Positions 16,481 to 26,808 of a stretch of 64,000 nucleotides of DNA are shown piece after piece. The stretch spans positions 1 through 64,000 of the forward strand of contig ONDF01000002.1 of assembly GCA_900316525.1 (NCBI GenBank), given 5' to 3'. The position numbers and the translations under genes were made by a program. Within the stretch, counting starts at the first letter, position 1. Every line of letters begins with the position of its first letter. Source of the DNA: an uncultured Bacteroidales bacterium. GTDB lineage: Bacteria; Bacteroidota; Bacteroidia; Bacteroidales; UBA932. A model generated the notes under the pieces. It made no database searches. It saw nothing but the letters and a program-made list of their open reading frames with translations, and had not been told where the DNA came from.

Positions 16481-18856
16481 ATGATGAAGAAACTAGCGCT
16501 CTTTCTGCTGGCGGCGGCGTGGTCCGTGGCCGGCTTTGCCCAGGACCGGCTGTATGCCGACGAGTTCCCCCTCGGGGATGTGAAACTGCTGGACGGCCCG
16601 CTCCAGAAGGCCCGGGACCTCAACATCCAGACCCTGCTGCAGTATGACTGCGACCGGCTCCTGGCTCCCTACCGGATCCAGGCCGGGCTCGAGCCCCGGA
16701 AGAAGGCCTATCCCAACTGGGACGGCCTGGACGGCCACGTGGGCGGCCACTACCTGGCCGCGATGGCGATGAACGCCGCGACGGGCAACGAGGAGTGCCG
16801 CCGTCGGATGGAGTACATGCTTGCCGAATTGCAGGAATGCGCCGATGCCAACGTCAAGAACCACCCCGACTGGGGCAAAGGCTACGTGGGCGGCATGCCG
16901 GACAGCGAAAACATCTGGAGCCGGTTCAAGAAGGGCGATTTCAGCGTGTATTCCCGCGCGTGGGCCCCGTTCTACAACCTGCACAAGATGTACGCGGGCC
17001 TGCGCGACGCGTGGCTGTACTGCGGCAACGAGCAGGCCAAGAACCTGTTCCTGGGCTTCTGCGACTGGGCCATCGACCTGACGGCCGGCCTCACCGACGC
17101 CCAGATGGAGCAGATGATGGGCAACGAGCACGGCGGCATGAACGAGGTCCTGGCCGATGCCTACGCCATCACCCTGGACGCCAAGTACCTCGCCGTCGCC
17201 CGCCGCTTCTCCCACCGGATGCTGCTGAACCCGATGTCGCAGCGGGTGGACAACCTGGACAACCTGCACGCCAACACGCAGGTGCCGAAGGTCGTCGGCT
17301 TCGCGCGGATCGCGGAACTCGGCGGGGACGAGACCTTCAACGACGCCGCGGAGTTCTTCTGGGATGTCGTGACGGGCGAGCGCTCGCTGGCGTTCGGCGG
17401 CAACAGCCGGCGCGAGCATTTCCCCAGCAAGGAGGCCTGCACGGACTTCATCAACGACATCGACGGCCCCGAGTCCTGCAACACCTTCAACATGCTCAGG
17501 CTGACGGAGGCGCTGCACCGCCGCAATCCCGACGCCCGCTACGCCGATTTCTACGAGCTCGCGCTTTTCAACCACATCCTCTCCACCCAGCATCCCGAGC
17601 ACGGCGGCTACGTGTACTTCACCCCGGCCCGGCCGCGCCACTACCGCAACTACTCCGCCCCGAACGAGGCGATGTGGTGCTGCGTGGGCACCGGCATGGA
17701 GAACCACGGCAAATACGGCCAGTTCATCTATACCCACAAGGGCAACGCCCTGTTCGTGAACCTCTTCGTCTCCTCGGAGCTGAACTGGCGCGAAAAAGGC
17801 GTCACGCTGCGCCAGGAGACCGGTTTCCCGTACGGCGAGACGAGCCGCATCACGGTCGTGGCCGGCAAGGGAACCTTCCCCGTGCTCGTCCGCTACCCGA
17901 ACTGGGTGAAGCCCGGCGCGTTCTCGGTGAATGTCAACGGAAAGCCGGTCGAGGTCGTCACCGGCCCCGGCAGCTACGTCGCCGTCGATCGCAAATGGAA
18001 GAAGGGCGATGTCATCGACGTCACCTTCCCGATGCACAACAGCGTGAAATACCTCCCGAACGTGCCGAAGTACGTGGCCCTGATGCACGGCCCCATCCTG
18101 CTGGGCATGAAGACCGGCACGGAGGACCTCGCGCACCTGATCGCCGACGACAGCCGCTTCGGGCAGTACGCCAGCGGCGCGAAGCTCCCGCTGAATGGCG
18201 CCCCCATCCTCATCGACGACCACATCGACCGGATCGCCGAACACCTGAAGCCGGTCGCCGGCAAGCCCCTGCACTATACCCTGGACGTGAAGATGGAGAA
18301 CCCCATCCGGAACGAGATCCAGCCTTTCTTCGAGATCCACGACGCCCGATACATGATGTACTGGCTCACGCTGTCGGAGCAGGGATACAAGGACTATCTG
18401 GAGGGCCTGGCCCGCGCCGAGAAGGAGCGCCAGGAGCTGGAAGCCCGCACCGTGGACAAGGTCCAGCCCGGCGAGCAGCAGCCCGAGACCGACCACAAGA
18501 TGGAAACGAACGGCTCCTCCACGGGCAACACCAACGACGTCTTCTTCCGCGACGCCCGTAACGGCCGATTCTTCAGCTACTTGATGAAGACCGACGGCCG
18601 CACGGACCTCTCCCTCCGCCTGCAGTTCTGGGGCGTGGGCGAGTGGAAGACGCACGAGTTCGACATCTTCGTGGACGAGGAGCTGCTCACCAGCGTGAAC
18701 AACACCGGCAAGTACCGCATCTCGGAATTCAAGTACGAGACCTTCCCCATCCCCGCATCCATGCTGGAAGGCAAGGAGCAGGTCCGGGTGAAATTCGTGG
18801 CGAAGCCGGGCAAGCAGGTCGGCGAGATCTACGGCGTCCGGCTGGTGAAACCTTAG
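16481..18856 (+). CDS. GH127-family beta-L-arabinofuranosidase (DUF1680)
   Basis: 791 residues with a cleavable signal peptide (ending VAGFAQ). It matches the GH127 (alpha/alpha)6-barrel family. The zinc-thiolate active site of these enzymes needs a Glu-X-Cys and a Cys-Cys pair, and both are visible: E331-S-C333 in [12 protein letters not shown] and C400-C401 in [11 protein letters not shown], the first Cys of the pair being the nucleophile in characterised members. After about residue 480 come beta-sandwich domains, and the last 180 residues form a further lectin-like domain. It releases beta-linked L-arabinofuranose from arabinan, arabinogalactan or hydroxyproline glycans. It is convergent with the GH95 gene and the stops overlap by 4 bp. 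Start could be the first or second ATG. Confidence 0.93.
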   Translation: MMKKLALFLLAAAWSVAGFAQDRLYADEFPLGDVKLLDGPLQKARDLNIQTLLQYDCDRLLAPYRIQAGLEPRKKAYPNWDGLDGHVGGHYLAAMAMNAATGNEECRRRMEYMLAELQECADANVKNHPDWGKGYVGGMPDSENIWSRFKKGDFSVYSRAWAPFYNLHKMYAGLRDAWLYCGNEQAKNLFLGFCDWAIDLTAGLTDAQMEQMMGNEHGGMNEVLADAYAITLDAKYLAVARRFSHRMLLNPMSQRVDNLDNLHANTQVPKVVGFARIAELGGDETFNDAAEFFWDVVTGERSLAFGGNSRREHFPSKEACTDFINDIDGPESCNTFNMLRLTEALHRRNPDARYADFYELALFNHILSTQHPEHGGYVYFTPARPRHYRNYSAPNEAMWCCVGTGMENHGKYGQFIYTHKGNALFVNLFVSSELNWREKGVTLRQETGFPYGETSRITVVAGKGTFPVLVRYPNWVKPGAFSVNVNGKPVEVVTGPGSYVAVDRKWKKGDVIDVTFPMHNSVKYLPNVPKYVALMHGPILLGMKTGTEDLAHLIADDSRFGQYASGAKLPLNGAPILIDDHIDRIAEHLKPVAGKPLHYTLDVKMENPIRNEIQPFFEIHDARYMMYWLTLSEQGYKDYLEGLARAEKERQELEARTVDKVQPGEQQPETDHKMETNGSSTGNTNDVFFRDARNGRFFSYLMKTDGRTDLSLRLQFWGVGEWKTHEFDIFVDEELLTSVNNTGKYRISEFKYETFPIPASMLEGKEQVRVKFVAKPGKQVGEIYGVRLVKP

Positions 18857-21102
18857 AAGTGAGGGGAGCGCACCGGGACATCGGCCTTGGCGCCGGACCG
18901 GGTGCGCACCTCGTACGACGTGATGCGGCCGTCGGCCCAGTCGAAGTCCACGACGTAGCCGCCGCGGGCGCGCAGGCCGCGGACGGAGCCTTCCGTCCAG
19001 GCGGCGGGCAGCGCCGGGAGCAACACGATCGCGTCCTCGTGGCTCTGCAACAGCATTTCCGCGATGCCGGCCGTCACGCCGAAGTTGCCGTCGATCTGGA
19101 ACGGCGGATGCGCGTCGAAGAGGTTCGGATAGGTATTCCGCTGGAACAGGTTCTTGATGATGAGGAAGGCGTGGTCGCCGTCCTGCATCCGCGCCCAGAA
19201 GTTCGTCTTCCAGCCCAGGCTCCAGCCCGTGGCGCGGTCGCCGCGCTGGATGAGCGTGGTGCGCGCGGCCTCGAACAGCTCGGGCGTGCGCGTCGGGGTG
19301 ATCTGGTCGGAAGGATACAGGCCATAGAGGTGCGAGATGTGCCGGTGCTGGTCGTTCGGGTCGTCCCCGTCCTCGATCCATTCCTGCAGCTGGCCGTACT
19401 GGCCCACCTTCATCGGCGGCAGCTTCGCCAGCGTCTCCTGCAGCTTCGCGCGGTAATCGGCCTCATCCAACCCTAAGATCTCAGACGCCTGAAGGGTGCT
19501 CGAGAGAGCGTCGCGGACAATCTGCGTGTCCATCGTGCAACCGGCCGTGATTGGGGATTTCTTGCCCATCGGCCCGTGCTCCGGGCTCACGGAAGGGACG
19601 ACCACCAGGTAGCCGTTGCGCGGATCCGTCTGCAGGTAATCCAGGTAGAAGTCCGCCGTTCCCTTGATGACCGGATACCACTCCCGGAGGAAAGCCTCGT
19701 CCTTGGAGAAGAGGTAATGGGTCCACAGGTGCGTGGCCAGCCAGGCGCCGCCGTTGGGGTACATCCCCCAGAAGGCGCCGTCAACAGGGCCCGCGATGCG
19801 CCAGAGGTCCGTGTTGTGGTGCGCCATCCAGCCGTCGCAGTCATACATCTGCCGCGCGGTAACCGCACCCGTCTCCGAGAGATCCTTGATCATCCCGAAG
19901 AAGGGAACGAGCGTCTCGTCGAGGCCGCACACGTCAGCGGGCCAGTAATTCATCTGGGCGTTGATATTGATCGTATACTTGCTGTCCCACGGGGCCATCA
20001 CCTCGTCGTTCCAGATACCCTGCAGGTTCGCCGGCTGGCCGCCCGGCTGGGAGGAGCTGATCAGCAGATACCGGCCGTAATTGAAGATCAAGGCGACCAT
20101 TCCCATATCGTCGCTGTCCTGGAAGGCTTCCTTGCGCTTGTTGGTAGGCAGGGCCGCGTTCGCGCCGGAGTGCAGTTTGATGGAGCAGCGGCCGTACTGC
20201 GCGCCGTAGGCGGCTTCGTGCCGCGCAAGGAGCTTCTTGTAGGAGAGCTTGGCTGCGGCGGCCAGGCCCGCCTTCGCGGCGGCGGACTCGTCGCCGGAAA
20301 TGTCGTGATAATTGACGTAATTCGTCGCGGCGTTCACCAGCAGGGTCACGTGCGTCGCGCCGGAAACGGTCAGCTGCTTGTCCTCTGCGACCACTTTTCC
20401 GTCACTGATGACCTGCGTGCGGCACTCGGCCGTCAAGCCGCCGGGAATGCCCTCGTGCTCCACGCCCTTGATGCGCGTCACGAGCGTATTCCCCTCAGTA
20501 GCAACCTCGAAGGGGAATTTGCAGTCCTGCGTGAGGGAGAAGGTCAATGCGCCCTTCTTGCTGGCGTCCAGCCGGATGACGAGGGCGCGGTCGCGCAGCG
20601 AGGCGAACGCGCTCCGCGTGTAGCGGACGCCGTTCGCCGTGAAGCCGACCCCCGCGACGGCGCGGGTCAGGTCCAGGTCGCGGCAGTAGTCCTCGACCTC
20701 CTCCGGCATGTTCTCGAAATGCATCCGAAGGCTGCCCAGCGTGAGGAACCGCTGGCCGTGCGGACCGGGGATGAACTCTTTGTTGATCAGCGCCTCCGCT
20801 TCCTCCTCACGTCCCGCGTAGATGAGCTGGCGGACCTCGTCGAGGTGCTCGAGGGACGTCTTGCTGTTGTTGTCGTGCGGGGAGCCGCTCCAGAAGGTGG
20901 ATTCGTTCAGCTGGATGGTCTCGTCGGCGATGCCGCCGAACACCATCGCGGCCATCTGACCGTTGCCGAGGGGCAGGGCTTCGAGCCACCGCCCGGCCGG
21001 GGCGTCATACCACAGGCGTTCCTGGTCTCCGGCGACCTTGGCCGGCTGTGCGCAGGCCATCATCGCAATCGCGATGGCAAAAAGGGAAAAGAGTTTCTTC
21101 AT
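18853..21102 (-). CDS. GH95-family alpha-L-fucosidase/alpha-L-galactosidase lipoprotein
   Basis: 749 residues; signal ends MMAC (Cys17). The N-terminal sandwich domain begins with the family pattern [28 protein letters not shown]...[13 protein letters not shown]. The (alpha/alpha)6 catalytic barrel shows [42 protein letters not shown] and the final [22 protein letters not shown], all typical of GH95, including the Asn and Asp/Glu-rich catalytic segments. It acts by inversion on terminal alpha-1,2-fucose or alpha-L-galactose such as in xyloglucan. A TACATTTG promoter box precedes it by 27 bp. It faces GH127, so the two enzymes are separate transcription units. Confidence 0.93.
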   Translation of the reverse strand: MKKLFSLFAIAIAMMACAQPAKVAGDQERLWYDAPAGRWLEALPLGNGQMAAMVFGGIADETIQLNESTFWSGSPHDNNSKTSLEHLDEVRQLIYAGREEEAEALINKEFIPGPHGQRFLTLGSLRMHFENMPEEVEDYCRDLDLTRAVAGVGFTANGVRYTRSAFASLRDRALVIRLDASKKGALTFSLTQDCKFPFEVATEGNTLVTRIKGVEHEGIPGGLTAECRTQVISDGKVVAEDKQLTVSGATHVTLLVNAATNYVNYHDISGDESAAAKAGLAAAAKLSYKKLLARHEAAYGAQYGRCSIKLHSGANAALPTNKRKEAFQDSDDMGMVALIFNYGRYLLISSSQPGGQPANLQGIWNDEVMAPWDSKYTININAQMNYWPADVCGLDETLVPFFGMIKDLSETGAVTARQMYDCDGWMAHHNTDLWRIAGPVDGAFWGMYPNGGAWLATHLWTHYLFSKDEAFLREWYPVIKGTADFYLDYLQTDPRNGYLVVVPSVSPEHGPMGKKSPITAGCTMDTQIVRDALSSTLQASEILGLDEADYRAKLQETLAKLPPMKVGQYGQLQEWIEDGDDPNDQHRHISHLYGLYPSDQITPTRTPELFEAARTTLIQRGDRATGWSLGWKTNFWARMQDGDHAFLIIKNLFQRNTYPNLFDAHPPFQIDGNFGVTAGIAEMLLQSHEDAIVLLPALPAAWTEGSVRGLRARGGYVVDFDWADGRITSYEVRTRSGAKADVPVRSPHF

Positions 21103-21129
21103 AACGGGTCCGTTGTTTGTCTCCGGATA

Positions 21130-21137
21130 CAAATGTA
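21130..21137 (-). promoter_or_regulatory. -7 type promoter box for GH95 gene
   Basis: TACATTTG on the minus strand, 27 bp upstream of the ATG at 21102. Confidence 0.5.
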
Positions 21138-21169
21138 ATGATTTCCAAAGACATCGGCAACGGCCGGCG

Positions 21170-22618
21170 TTACTTGATCCGGATCGAGCGGAGCAGGTAC
21201 AGGATGGGGAAGATTTCCAGACGGCCGATGAGCATCTCGGTCATGCTGGTGGCCTTGAGGACCGCCGGGAAGGCCGCGAAGTTGGACATGGACCCCACCT
21301 CGCCGAAGCCGGGACCGACATTGCCGATGCAGGCCACCGAGGCGGTGACGCCCGTGGTGAAATCCAGGCCGAAGGAAAGGTTGACGGCGGCGAACACCAC
21401 CACGATGAGCAGGTAGCAGAAGATGTAGCCGTAGGCGTCGTTCACCAGCTCGTCCGAGCGCATCCGGCCGTCGACGCGGACCGCCTGGACCCGGTGCGGG
21501 CTCACGGTGAGGCCGACTTTCCGGTAGATGCCCTTGGCGGCCAGGATGGCGCGGTCGATCTTGATGCCGCCCGAGGTGGACCCGGAACAGCCGCAGATGA
21601 GCGAACAGATGATGAGGATCGACATGCTGAGCGGGGGCCACAGCGTCGTGTCCTGCGTGGCAAAGCCGGTGGTCGTGGAGATGGAGGCGACCTGGAAGGA
21701 CGCGTCCCGGAGCGCCTCCCCGAAGGAAGGATAGTGCCCATTGACCATCAGGTCGGCCGTCACGACGACAATGGCCAGGACGACCAGCGACAGGAACACC
21801 TTGATGGTCTCGGACTTCCAGATGTACTTCGGACGGCCCCGGAGGATGGCCAGGAACAGGATGCCGAAATGGACGCCGGCGGCGAGCATCGCGAAGGTCA
21901 GGACCACCTCGGCGGCCGGATTGGCATAGAAGGCGATGCTGGTGTTCCGGGTGCAGAACCCGCAGGTGCTGCAGGCCGACATCGCGTTGGTCGCCGCATC
22001 GAACCAGGCCATGCCTGTCAGTTTCAGCGAGAAGAAGGTCACCAGCGTCAAGGCGATGTAAGTCAGGAACATCCGGTTGGCGAAGCTGGTGCTGCGGTCG
22101 CCGGCGAAGGGCTCGCGGGCCACAGTGGAGATTTCCGCCCCGGACAGGGTCGATTTGTCCGCGCCCGCGGTGATCATCGAGAACAGCGTGACGATGCCCA
22201 CGCCGCCCACCCAGGCTGTCGAGATGCGCCAGAACTGCAGGCCGCGCGGAAGTGCTTCAATGTCGTTCAAGATGGAGGCGCCGGTCGTCGTGAAGCCGGA
22301 GATGCTCTCGAAGATGGCGTTGATCGGCGTGAACTCACGGCCATAGAACAGGAAAGGAAGCATTCCGAACAGGCAGGCCATCAGCCAGGCCCCAACGACG
22401 ATGCTGTTCCCTTCCTGGAACGTCAGGTTATGCCGGCCTCTCCGGACGAAGAGAATCGGGTAGCCGCCGACGATGGCCGTCAGGAAAGCGGAGAACAGCA
22501 GGGGAATCCGGCTTTGGTCCCCCGGCATCAGGCACGCGATGACCCCCGACACGGTCATCAGGGCCGCGACGAGGAGCAAGGAAACGCCGATATACCATGT
22601 GATTACCTTCCAATTCAT
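21170..22618 (-). CDS. TrkH-family potassium uptake channel protein
   Basis: 482 residues from the ATG complementary to 22616-22618; the longer open frame upstream would cross the promoter. It has ten or more transmembrane helices arranged as four M1-P-M2 repeats. The four pore-loop filters can be read: [33 protein letters not shown] and [14 protein letters not shown], each with the conserved Gly. This is the membrane subunit of the Trk/Ktr potassium uptake system. No trkA regulatory subunit lies next to it, so it must be supplied elsewhere. It is divergent from an OxyR-like regulator, with which it shares a 98-bp control region. Confidence 0.93.
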   Translation of the reverse strand: MNWKVITWYIGVSLLLVAALMTVSGVIACLMPGDQSRIPLLFSAFLTAIVGGYPILFVRRGRHNLTFQEGNSIVVGAWLMACLFGMLPFLFYGREFTPINAIFESISGFTTTGASILNDIEALPRGLQFWRISTAWVGGVGIVTLFSMITAGADKSTLSGAEISTVAREPFAGDRSTSFANRMFLTYIALTLVTFFSLKLTGMAWFDAATNAMSACSTCGFCTRNTSIAFYANPAAEVVLTFAMLAAGVHFGILFLAILRGRPKYIWKSETIKVFLSLVVLAIVVVTADLMVNGHYPSFGEALRDASFQVASISTTTGFATQDTTLWPPLSMSILIICSLICGCSGSTSGGIKIDRAILAAKGIYRKVGLTVSPHRVQAVRVDGRMRSDELVNDAYGYIFCYLLIVVVFAAVNLSFGLDFTTGVTASVACIGNVGPGFGEVGSMSNFAAFPAVLKATSMTEMLIGRLEIFPILYLLRSIRIK

Positions 22619-22638
22619 TGCCTTTCGGATTCCGGGGA

Positions 22639-22646
22639 CAAAGTTA
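22639..22646 (-). promoter_or_regulatory. -7 type promoter box for trkH
   Basis: TAACTTTG on the minus strand, 20 bp upstream of the trkH ATG. Confidence 0.55.
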
Positions 22647-22654
22647 TGGCCCGG

Positions 22655-22705
22655 TATTGCATTTATCAATACAATTATTTTTATCTTTGCATTGATAAAA
22701 TCAAT
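22655..22705. promoter_or_regulatory. Probable LysR-type operator region between trkH and the OxyR-like gene
   Basis: Two dyads stand out in this AT-rich gap: TATTG-N7-CAATA (22655-22671) and ATTGAT-AAA-ATCAAT (22691-22705). TTTATCAAT (22662-22670) is also repeated in inverted form as ATTGATAAA (22691-22699), flanking the TATCTTTG box. Both dyads fit the T-N11-A layout of LysR-type sites. Binding by the adjacent regulator is inference. Confidence 0.5.
22682..22689 (+). promoter_or_regulatory. -7 type promoter box for OxyR-like regulator
   Basis: A perfect TATCTTTG, 27 bp upstream of the ATG at 22717, lying between the two dyads of the putative operator. Confidence 0.6.
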
Positions 22706-22716
22706 CATCCGGGAAA

Positions 22717-23640
22717 ATGACCCTCCAGCAGCTGCGCTATATCGTCGCCATCGACGACCACCGGCACTTCGGCAAGGCAGCCGAGGCCTGCGGCCTCACG
22801 CAGTCTACGCTGAGCCTGATGGTCAAGAAACTGGAGGAGGAACTGGACGTGCGCATCTTCGACCGGGACGCCCATCCGGTGAGCCCGACGGCCGTCGGGC
22901 GCAAGATCATCGACCGGGCGAAAGTAGTCTTGTACAATACGGAGCAAATCGCCGAAATGACGCGTTCTGAAAAGGAGCTCCTCTCCGGACCGCTCAAGAT
23001 CGCCCTCATTTCCACCGTCTCCCCCGTGCTGATTCCCGGCTTTTTCAAATTCTTCGGCGAGCGGTACCCGTCCATCGGCCTCCAAACGGAGGAAATGCTC
23101 TCCGACACCATCCTGGACAAACTCCGGAAAGCGGAGGTGGACATGGGCATTCTCGCCGGACCGGTCCGGGAACCCGGTCTGCTGGAGATTCCGCTGTACC
23201 ACGAGCGCTTCCTTGCCTACGTGTCCCCTGCCAATCCCGCCTATGCGCAGGAAAGCATCCGGGCGGCGTCGCTCCTCGAGCAGCCGCTCTGGATCATCCG
23301 CGACGGCCTGCGGCAGCTCGACCTGAGGGACTTGAAGGACGGCGCCTTCACCTACGACCGCTTCTTCGAGGGCGGCCGCGTGGGCATCCTGATCCAGGTT
23401 GTCAACGACAACGGCGGCCTCACCATCATCCCGGAAACGCATACCGGCTTCATCCTGTACAGCCAGCAGCACCGCATCCGTCCCATCGTGGACCCGGAAC
23501 CCGGCCGGACCATTTCCATGGTCATCCGCAACGACTACATCCACGAGGCAAAGTTGAACGCCGTCGTGGACGCCATCAAGCAAGTCATCCCCGGCGAGAT
23601 GTTGGACAATATCCTCCGGAAAGGACGCCTGACTTTGTAA
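22717..23640 (+). CDS. LysR-type regulator, OxyR-like but without redox cysteines
   Basis: 307 residues. The N-terminal HTH (residues 1-60, MTLQQLRYIVAIDDHRHFGKAAEAC...QSTLSLMVKKLEEEL) is of the OxyR branch of LysR regulators, and the effector domain begins LKIALISTVSPVLIPGF. In OxyR the reactive cysteines sit in an EDGHCLRDQ-like loop; here the same place reads WIIRDGLRQLDLRDL with no cysteine. The only Cys in the whole protein is in the HTH (AAEACGLT). It therefore cannot use the thiol-disulphide switch and probably binds another ligand or is constitutive. It lies divergent to trkH and 17 bp before a GH43 gene on the same strand. Confidence 0.88.
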   Translation: MTLQQLRYIVAIDDHRHFGKAAEACGLTQSTLSLMVKKLEEELDVRIFDRDAHPVSPTAVGRKIIDRAKVVLYNTEQIAEMTRSEKELLSGPLKIALISTVSPVLIPGFFKFFGERYPSIGLQTEEMLSDTILDKLRKAEVDMGILAGPVREPGLLEIPLYHERFLAYVSPANPAYAQESIRAASLLEQPLWIIRDGLRQLDLRDLKDGAFTYDRFFEGGRVGILIQVVNDNGGLTIIPETHTGFILYSQQHRIRPIVDPEPGRTISMVIRNDYIHEAKLNAVVDAIKQVIPGEMLDNILRKGRLTL

Positions 23641-23657
23641 ACATTTAAGACAACGAT

Positions 23658-24998
23658 ATGAAACTACGTACGATCCTCTTCTCCCTGGCCGTCGCAGCTG
23701 TGACCGCGGCCTGCGCGCCCAAGGCGACGCCCCTGAAGACCTGCATCTTCCCGGGCGACTACCCCGACCCGACCATCCTGCGGGATGGGAATGACTTCTA
23801 CATGACGCATTCTTCGTTCACCTATTTCCCGGCCTTGCTGGTCTGGCATTCCACGGACCTCGTCCACTGGGAGCCCGTCGCCCGGGCCGTCGAGGACGGC
23901 GACTACTCCATCTTCGCCCCGGACATCTGCAAGGTGAACGGGAAGTTCTACATCTACTACCCCACAAGCAAGGGCGAGAACTATGTCGTGACGGCCGACC
24001 GGCCCGAGGGCCCCTGGTCCGCTCCGGTGAAGCTGGACGTGGGCGGCATCGACCCGGGCCACGTCGTGGCGGAGGACGGAAACCGTTATCTGTACACGAA
24101 CAACGGCTTCGTGACGCCCCTGGCGCCCGACGGCCTGGCCGCGGCGGGACGCCCGAAGAAGGTCTATGACGGTTGGCAATTCCCCGAGGAGTGGGAAACG
24201 GAAGGTTTCTGGCTGGAATCCCCGAAGCTTTTCAAGCGGGGCGACTGGTATTACCTCGTAACCGCGGAAGGCGGCACCGCCGGCCCGCCCACGAGCCACA
24301 TGGTCGTCGTCGCACGCAGCAAGTCGGCCCTCGGCCCTTGGGAGAACAGTCCGCACAATCCCCTGGTGCACACCTATTCCGCCGATGAGTTCTGGTGGTC
24401 CAAGGGCCACGGCACCCTCATCGACGATGCCGCCGGCAACTGGTATGTGGTCTATCACGCCTACCGGAACAACTACCACACCCTCGGTCGCAGCACCATC
24501 ATCGAGAGCGTGGAATGGACGGCCGACGGCTGGCCGGTCCTCGTGGAGAAGGACGGCGCGAAATGGGAGCAGAACGGCCTGCAGGGGGATTATTCCTATC
24601 TGCGCGACTATGACAATCCGCTCCTGTGGGCGAAATGGCACGCCGGTTTCGACGGCGGGACGCTGATGACGACGACGGCCGTAGACGAGTCCTACGAGAT
24701 CACGGCCCGGTTCTCCGTCCCCGAAGGCGGCAAGGCGGGACTTTACCTGTTCTACAACGAGGAAGCGTATTTCGGACAGGCCGGTGACGCAAAGGAACTG
24801 GCCGTGCGCATCCGGAACGAACGCAACACGGCCAGTGTCTGGGTCCAGGCCGATGCCGGCGAATGGGTCCCCGCGCAGGAAGGCGTGGACGTCTCCGGCT
24901 ACCACCACAACAACTTCCAGGGCTTCTTCGCCCTCCGTCCCGCCTACCTGCTGTGCGGCGGCGCGAAGCTGGTGGAATTTGAATACAAGCCCTTATGA
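23658..24998 (+). CDS. GH43-family glycoside hydrolase lipoprotein
   Basis: 446 residues; lipoprotein Cys19 (VTAAC). The propeller (about 30-300) starts FPGDYPDPTILRDGNDFYM, with the catalytic base in DYPDP. The probable pKa modulator is in YSIFAPDICKVNGKFYIYY and the general acid in EGFWLESPKLFKRGDWYYL. A beta-sandwich tail (about 330-446) resembles that of GH43 xylosidases (AKWHAGFDGGTLMTTTA, FRNERNTASVW-like strands). It is likely a beta-xylosidase or arabinofuranosidase of the periplasm. Its ATGA overlaps the start of the GH97 gene by 4 bp, showing translational coupling. Confidence 0.92.
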   Translation: MKLRTILFSLAVAAVTAACAPKATPLKTCIFPGDYPDPTILRDGNDFYMTHSSFTYFPALLVWHSTDLVHWEPVARAVEDGDYSIFAPDICKVNGKFYIYYPTSKGENYVVTADRPEGPWSAPVKLDVGGIDPGHVVAEDGNRYLYTNNGFVTPLAPDGLAAAGRPKKVYDGWQFPEEWETEGFWLESPKLFKRGDWYYLVTAEGGTAGPPTSHMVVVARSKSALGPWENSPHNPLVHTYSADEFWWSKGHGTLIDDAAGNWYVVYHAYRNNYHTLGRSTIIESVEWTADGWPVLVEKDGAKWEQNGLQGDYSYLRDYDNPLLWAKWHAGFDGGTLMTTTAVDESYEITARFSVPEGGKAGLYLFYNEEAYFGQAGDAKELAVRIRNERNTASVWVQADAGEWVPAQEGVDVSGYHHNNFQGFFALRPAYLLCGGAKLVEFEYKPL

Positions 24999-26797
24999 AA
25001 CGACTCGTATTTCTCCTCCTTTTGACCCTAGCGGCATGCTCGCCCAAGGTCTCTTCGCCCGACGGCCGTATCACGATGACCCCGGGAGAGGGGAGCTGCA
25101 TCGTCCATTACCAGGGACAGAAGGTCCTGGAACTGCAGATTCCCGTGACGGCGGACGACCTGAAGCGGGCCCGGACCCATAAAACGCTTGTGAAGGACAG
25201 CTACCGGATGCTTTCCGGCAAGCGGAAGAAGTGCCGGTATGAGGCCTATGAATACAAGTTCGGACCCCTCGAACTGCGGCTCCACAACGACGGCGTCGCT
25301 TTCCGTTACGTAGAACCGCTGGCGGGCGCAGAACCGTCGGCCTATGTCATCCCGGAGGGGACGAAGCGCTGGATGCAGCAATGGTCGGACTCCTATGAAG
25401 GGTTCTTCCCGCTGTCCACGACCGCAAAAGTCCCGCCCGTTCACTCGTTCAGCCCCGTTTCGCGCTCGCCCGAAGGCTTCAGCAACCACTGGGGCTATCC
25501 GCTGCTGGCGGAGCCTGTCGACGGCCTCTTCGCGCTGATCACCGAAGCCAACATGGAAAAGGGACAAAGCGCGTCCAGCCTGTACAACGACGGCGAAGTC
25601 TTCCGCGTGGTGCCGGACAAGACCAACGAAGGCCAGGTTCCCGACCATACGCCCTGGCGCGTGGTCATCATCGGCACGCTGGCCGAAGTGGTGGAATCGA
25701 CCCTGGTCACCGACCTCAGCGAATTCTGCAAACTGGACGATACCGACTGGATTCACCCGGGCGTGGTGTCGTGGGTCTACTGGGCCTACAACAACGGCTC
25801 CAACGACTACGACATCATCAAGCAGTATGTGGACCTGGCCGCGACGCTGAAGCTGCCGTATGTGCTGATCGACGCGGGCTGGGACGGGATGAAGGACGGG
25901 AAGACCGTCGAGGACGCCGTCGCCTACGCCCTGGAGCAGGGGGTCAGGCCGATGATCTGGTACAGCTCCTCGATCGGATGGACCGACGGCGCGCCGGGCC
26001 CGAAATACCTCCTGAACAAGCCGGAAGACCGCGAGGCGCAGTTCGCCTGGTGCGAGCGCATCGGCGTCGCAGGCGTGAAGGTCGATTTCTTCTCGGGCGA
26101 CACGCAGGAGAACATCGACTATTGCATCGACCTGATGGAGGCCGCCGCGAAACATCACCTGCTGATCAATTTCCACGGGGCCACCGTCCCCCGCGGCTGG
26201 TCGCGCACCTACCCCAACCTGCTGTCCACGGAAGGCGTCTACGGGGCCGAGTGGTATAACAACGTGCCCACCTTCACCCGCCGCGCCGCCCGGCACAACG
26301 CCACGCTGCCTTTCACGCGCAACGTCATCGGCCCGATGGACTACACCCCCTGCGCCTTCAGCGACTCGCAGCATCCGCACATCACCACGCACGCCCACGA
26401 ACTGGCCCTGACGGCCCTCTACGAGAGCGGGTTGCAGCACTTGGCGGACCGCCCCGAAAGCTTCCTCGCGCAGCCGCAGGAAGTGCAGGACTATCTCTCG
26501 GGCCTTCCCGCCGCCTGGGACGAGACGCGCTACGTGAGCGGCTACCCGGGGGAGAGCGCGGTCCTTGCCCGCCGCAGCGGCGACACCTGGTACGTCGCCG
26601 GCATCAACGGCCTGGACGACCCGCAGACCCTGCAGGTCCCCCTGCCCTTCCTGAGCGGCTCCTACACCGCCACGGCCTTCGCCGACAGCGGCCGCGCGGA
26701 CGCCCCCTGGGACATCCGCACCCTCTCCTCGCTCCCCGATTCCGTCCCCTGCCAACCCCGGGGCGGCTTCGTGTGGGTGATCACCCTGAACCAATAG
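24995..26797 (+). CDS. GH97-family retaining alpha-glycosidase (probable alpha-galactosidase) lipoprotein
   Basis: 600 residues; lipoprotein Cys15. The N-terminal sandwich (about 20-260), (beta/alpha)8 barrel (about 265-520) and short C-terminal sheet match GH97. GH97 includes inverting enzymes (SusB type) and retaining ones with an Asp nucleophile. Here the sequence GVKVDFFSGD places D364 as nucleophile, as in the retaining alpha-galactosidases; the acid/base is probably Glu in LLSTEGVYGAEWY. Calcium-ligand Glu residues cannot be settled by eye. Coupled to the upstream GH43 and followed 11 bp later by the tandem metallo-beta-lactamase gene, so all four form one operon. Confidence 0.9.
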   Translation: MKRLVFLLLLTLAACSPKVSSPDGRITMTPGEGSCIVHYQGQKVLELQIPVTADDLKRARTHKTLVKDSYRMLSGKRKKCRYEAYEYKFGPLELRLHNDGVAFRYVEPLAGAEPSAYVIPEGTKRWMQQWSDSYEGFFPLSTTAKVPPVHSFSPVSRSPEGFSNHWGYPLLAEPVDGLFALITEANMEKGQSASSLYNDGEVFRVVPDKTNEGQVPDHTPWRVVIIGTLAEVVESTLVTDLSEFCKLDDTDWIHPGVVSWVYWAYNNGSNDYDIIKQYVDLAATLKLPYVLIDAGWDGMKDGKTVEDAVAYALEQGVRPMIWYSSSIGWTDGAPGPKYLLNKPEDREAQFAWCERIGVAGVKVDFFSGDTQENIDYCIDLMEAAAKHHLLINFHGATVPRGWSRTYPNLLSTEGVYGAEWYNNVPTFTRRAARHNATLPFTRNVIGPMDYTPCAFSDSQHPHITTHAHELALTALYESGLQHLADRPESFLAQPQEVQDYLSGLPAAWDETRYVSGYPGESAVLARRSGDTWYVAGINGLDDPQTLQVPLPFLSGSYTATAFADSGRADAPWDIRTLSSLPDSVPCQPRGGFVWVITLNQ

Positions 26798-26808
26798 CGG
26801 ACTTTCAT

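Noticed and set aside
22619..22708. N-terminal extension of TrkH to an ATT codon
   Set aside because: The extension runs across the promoter and operator region, and the ATG at 22618 starts just before the first membrane helix.
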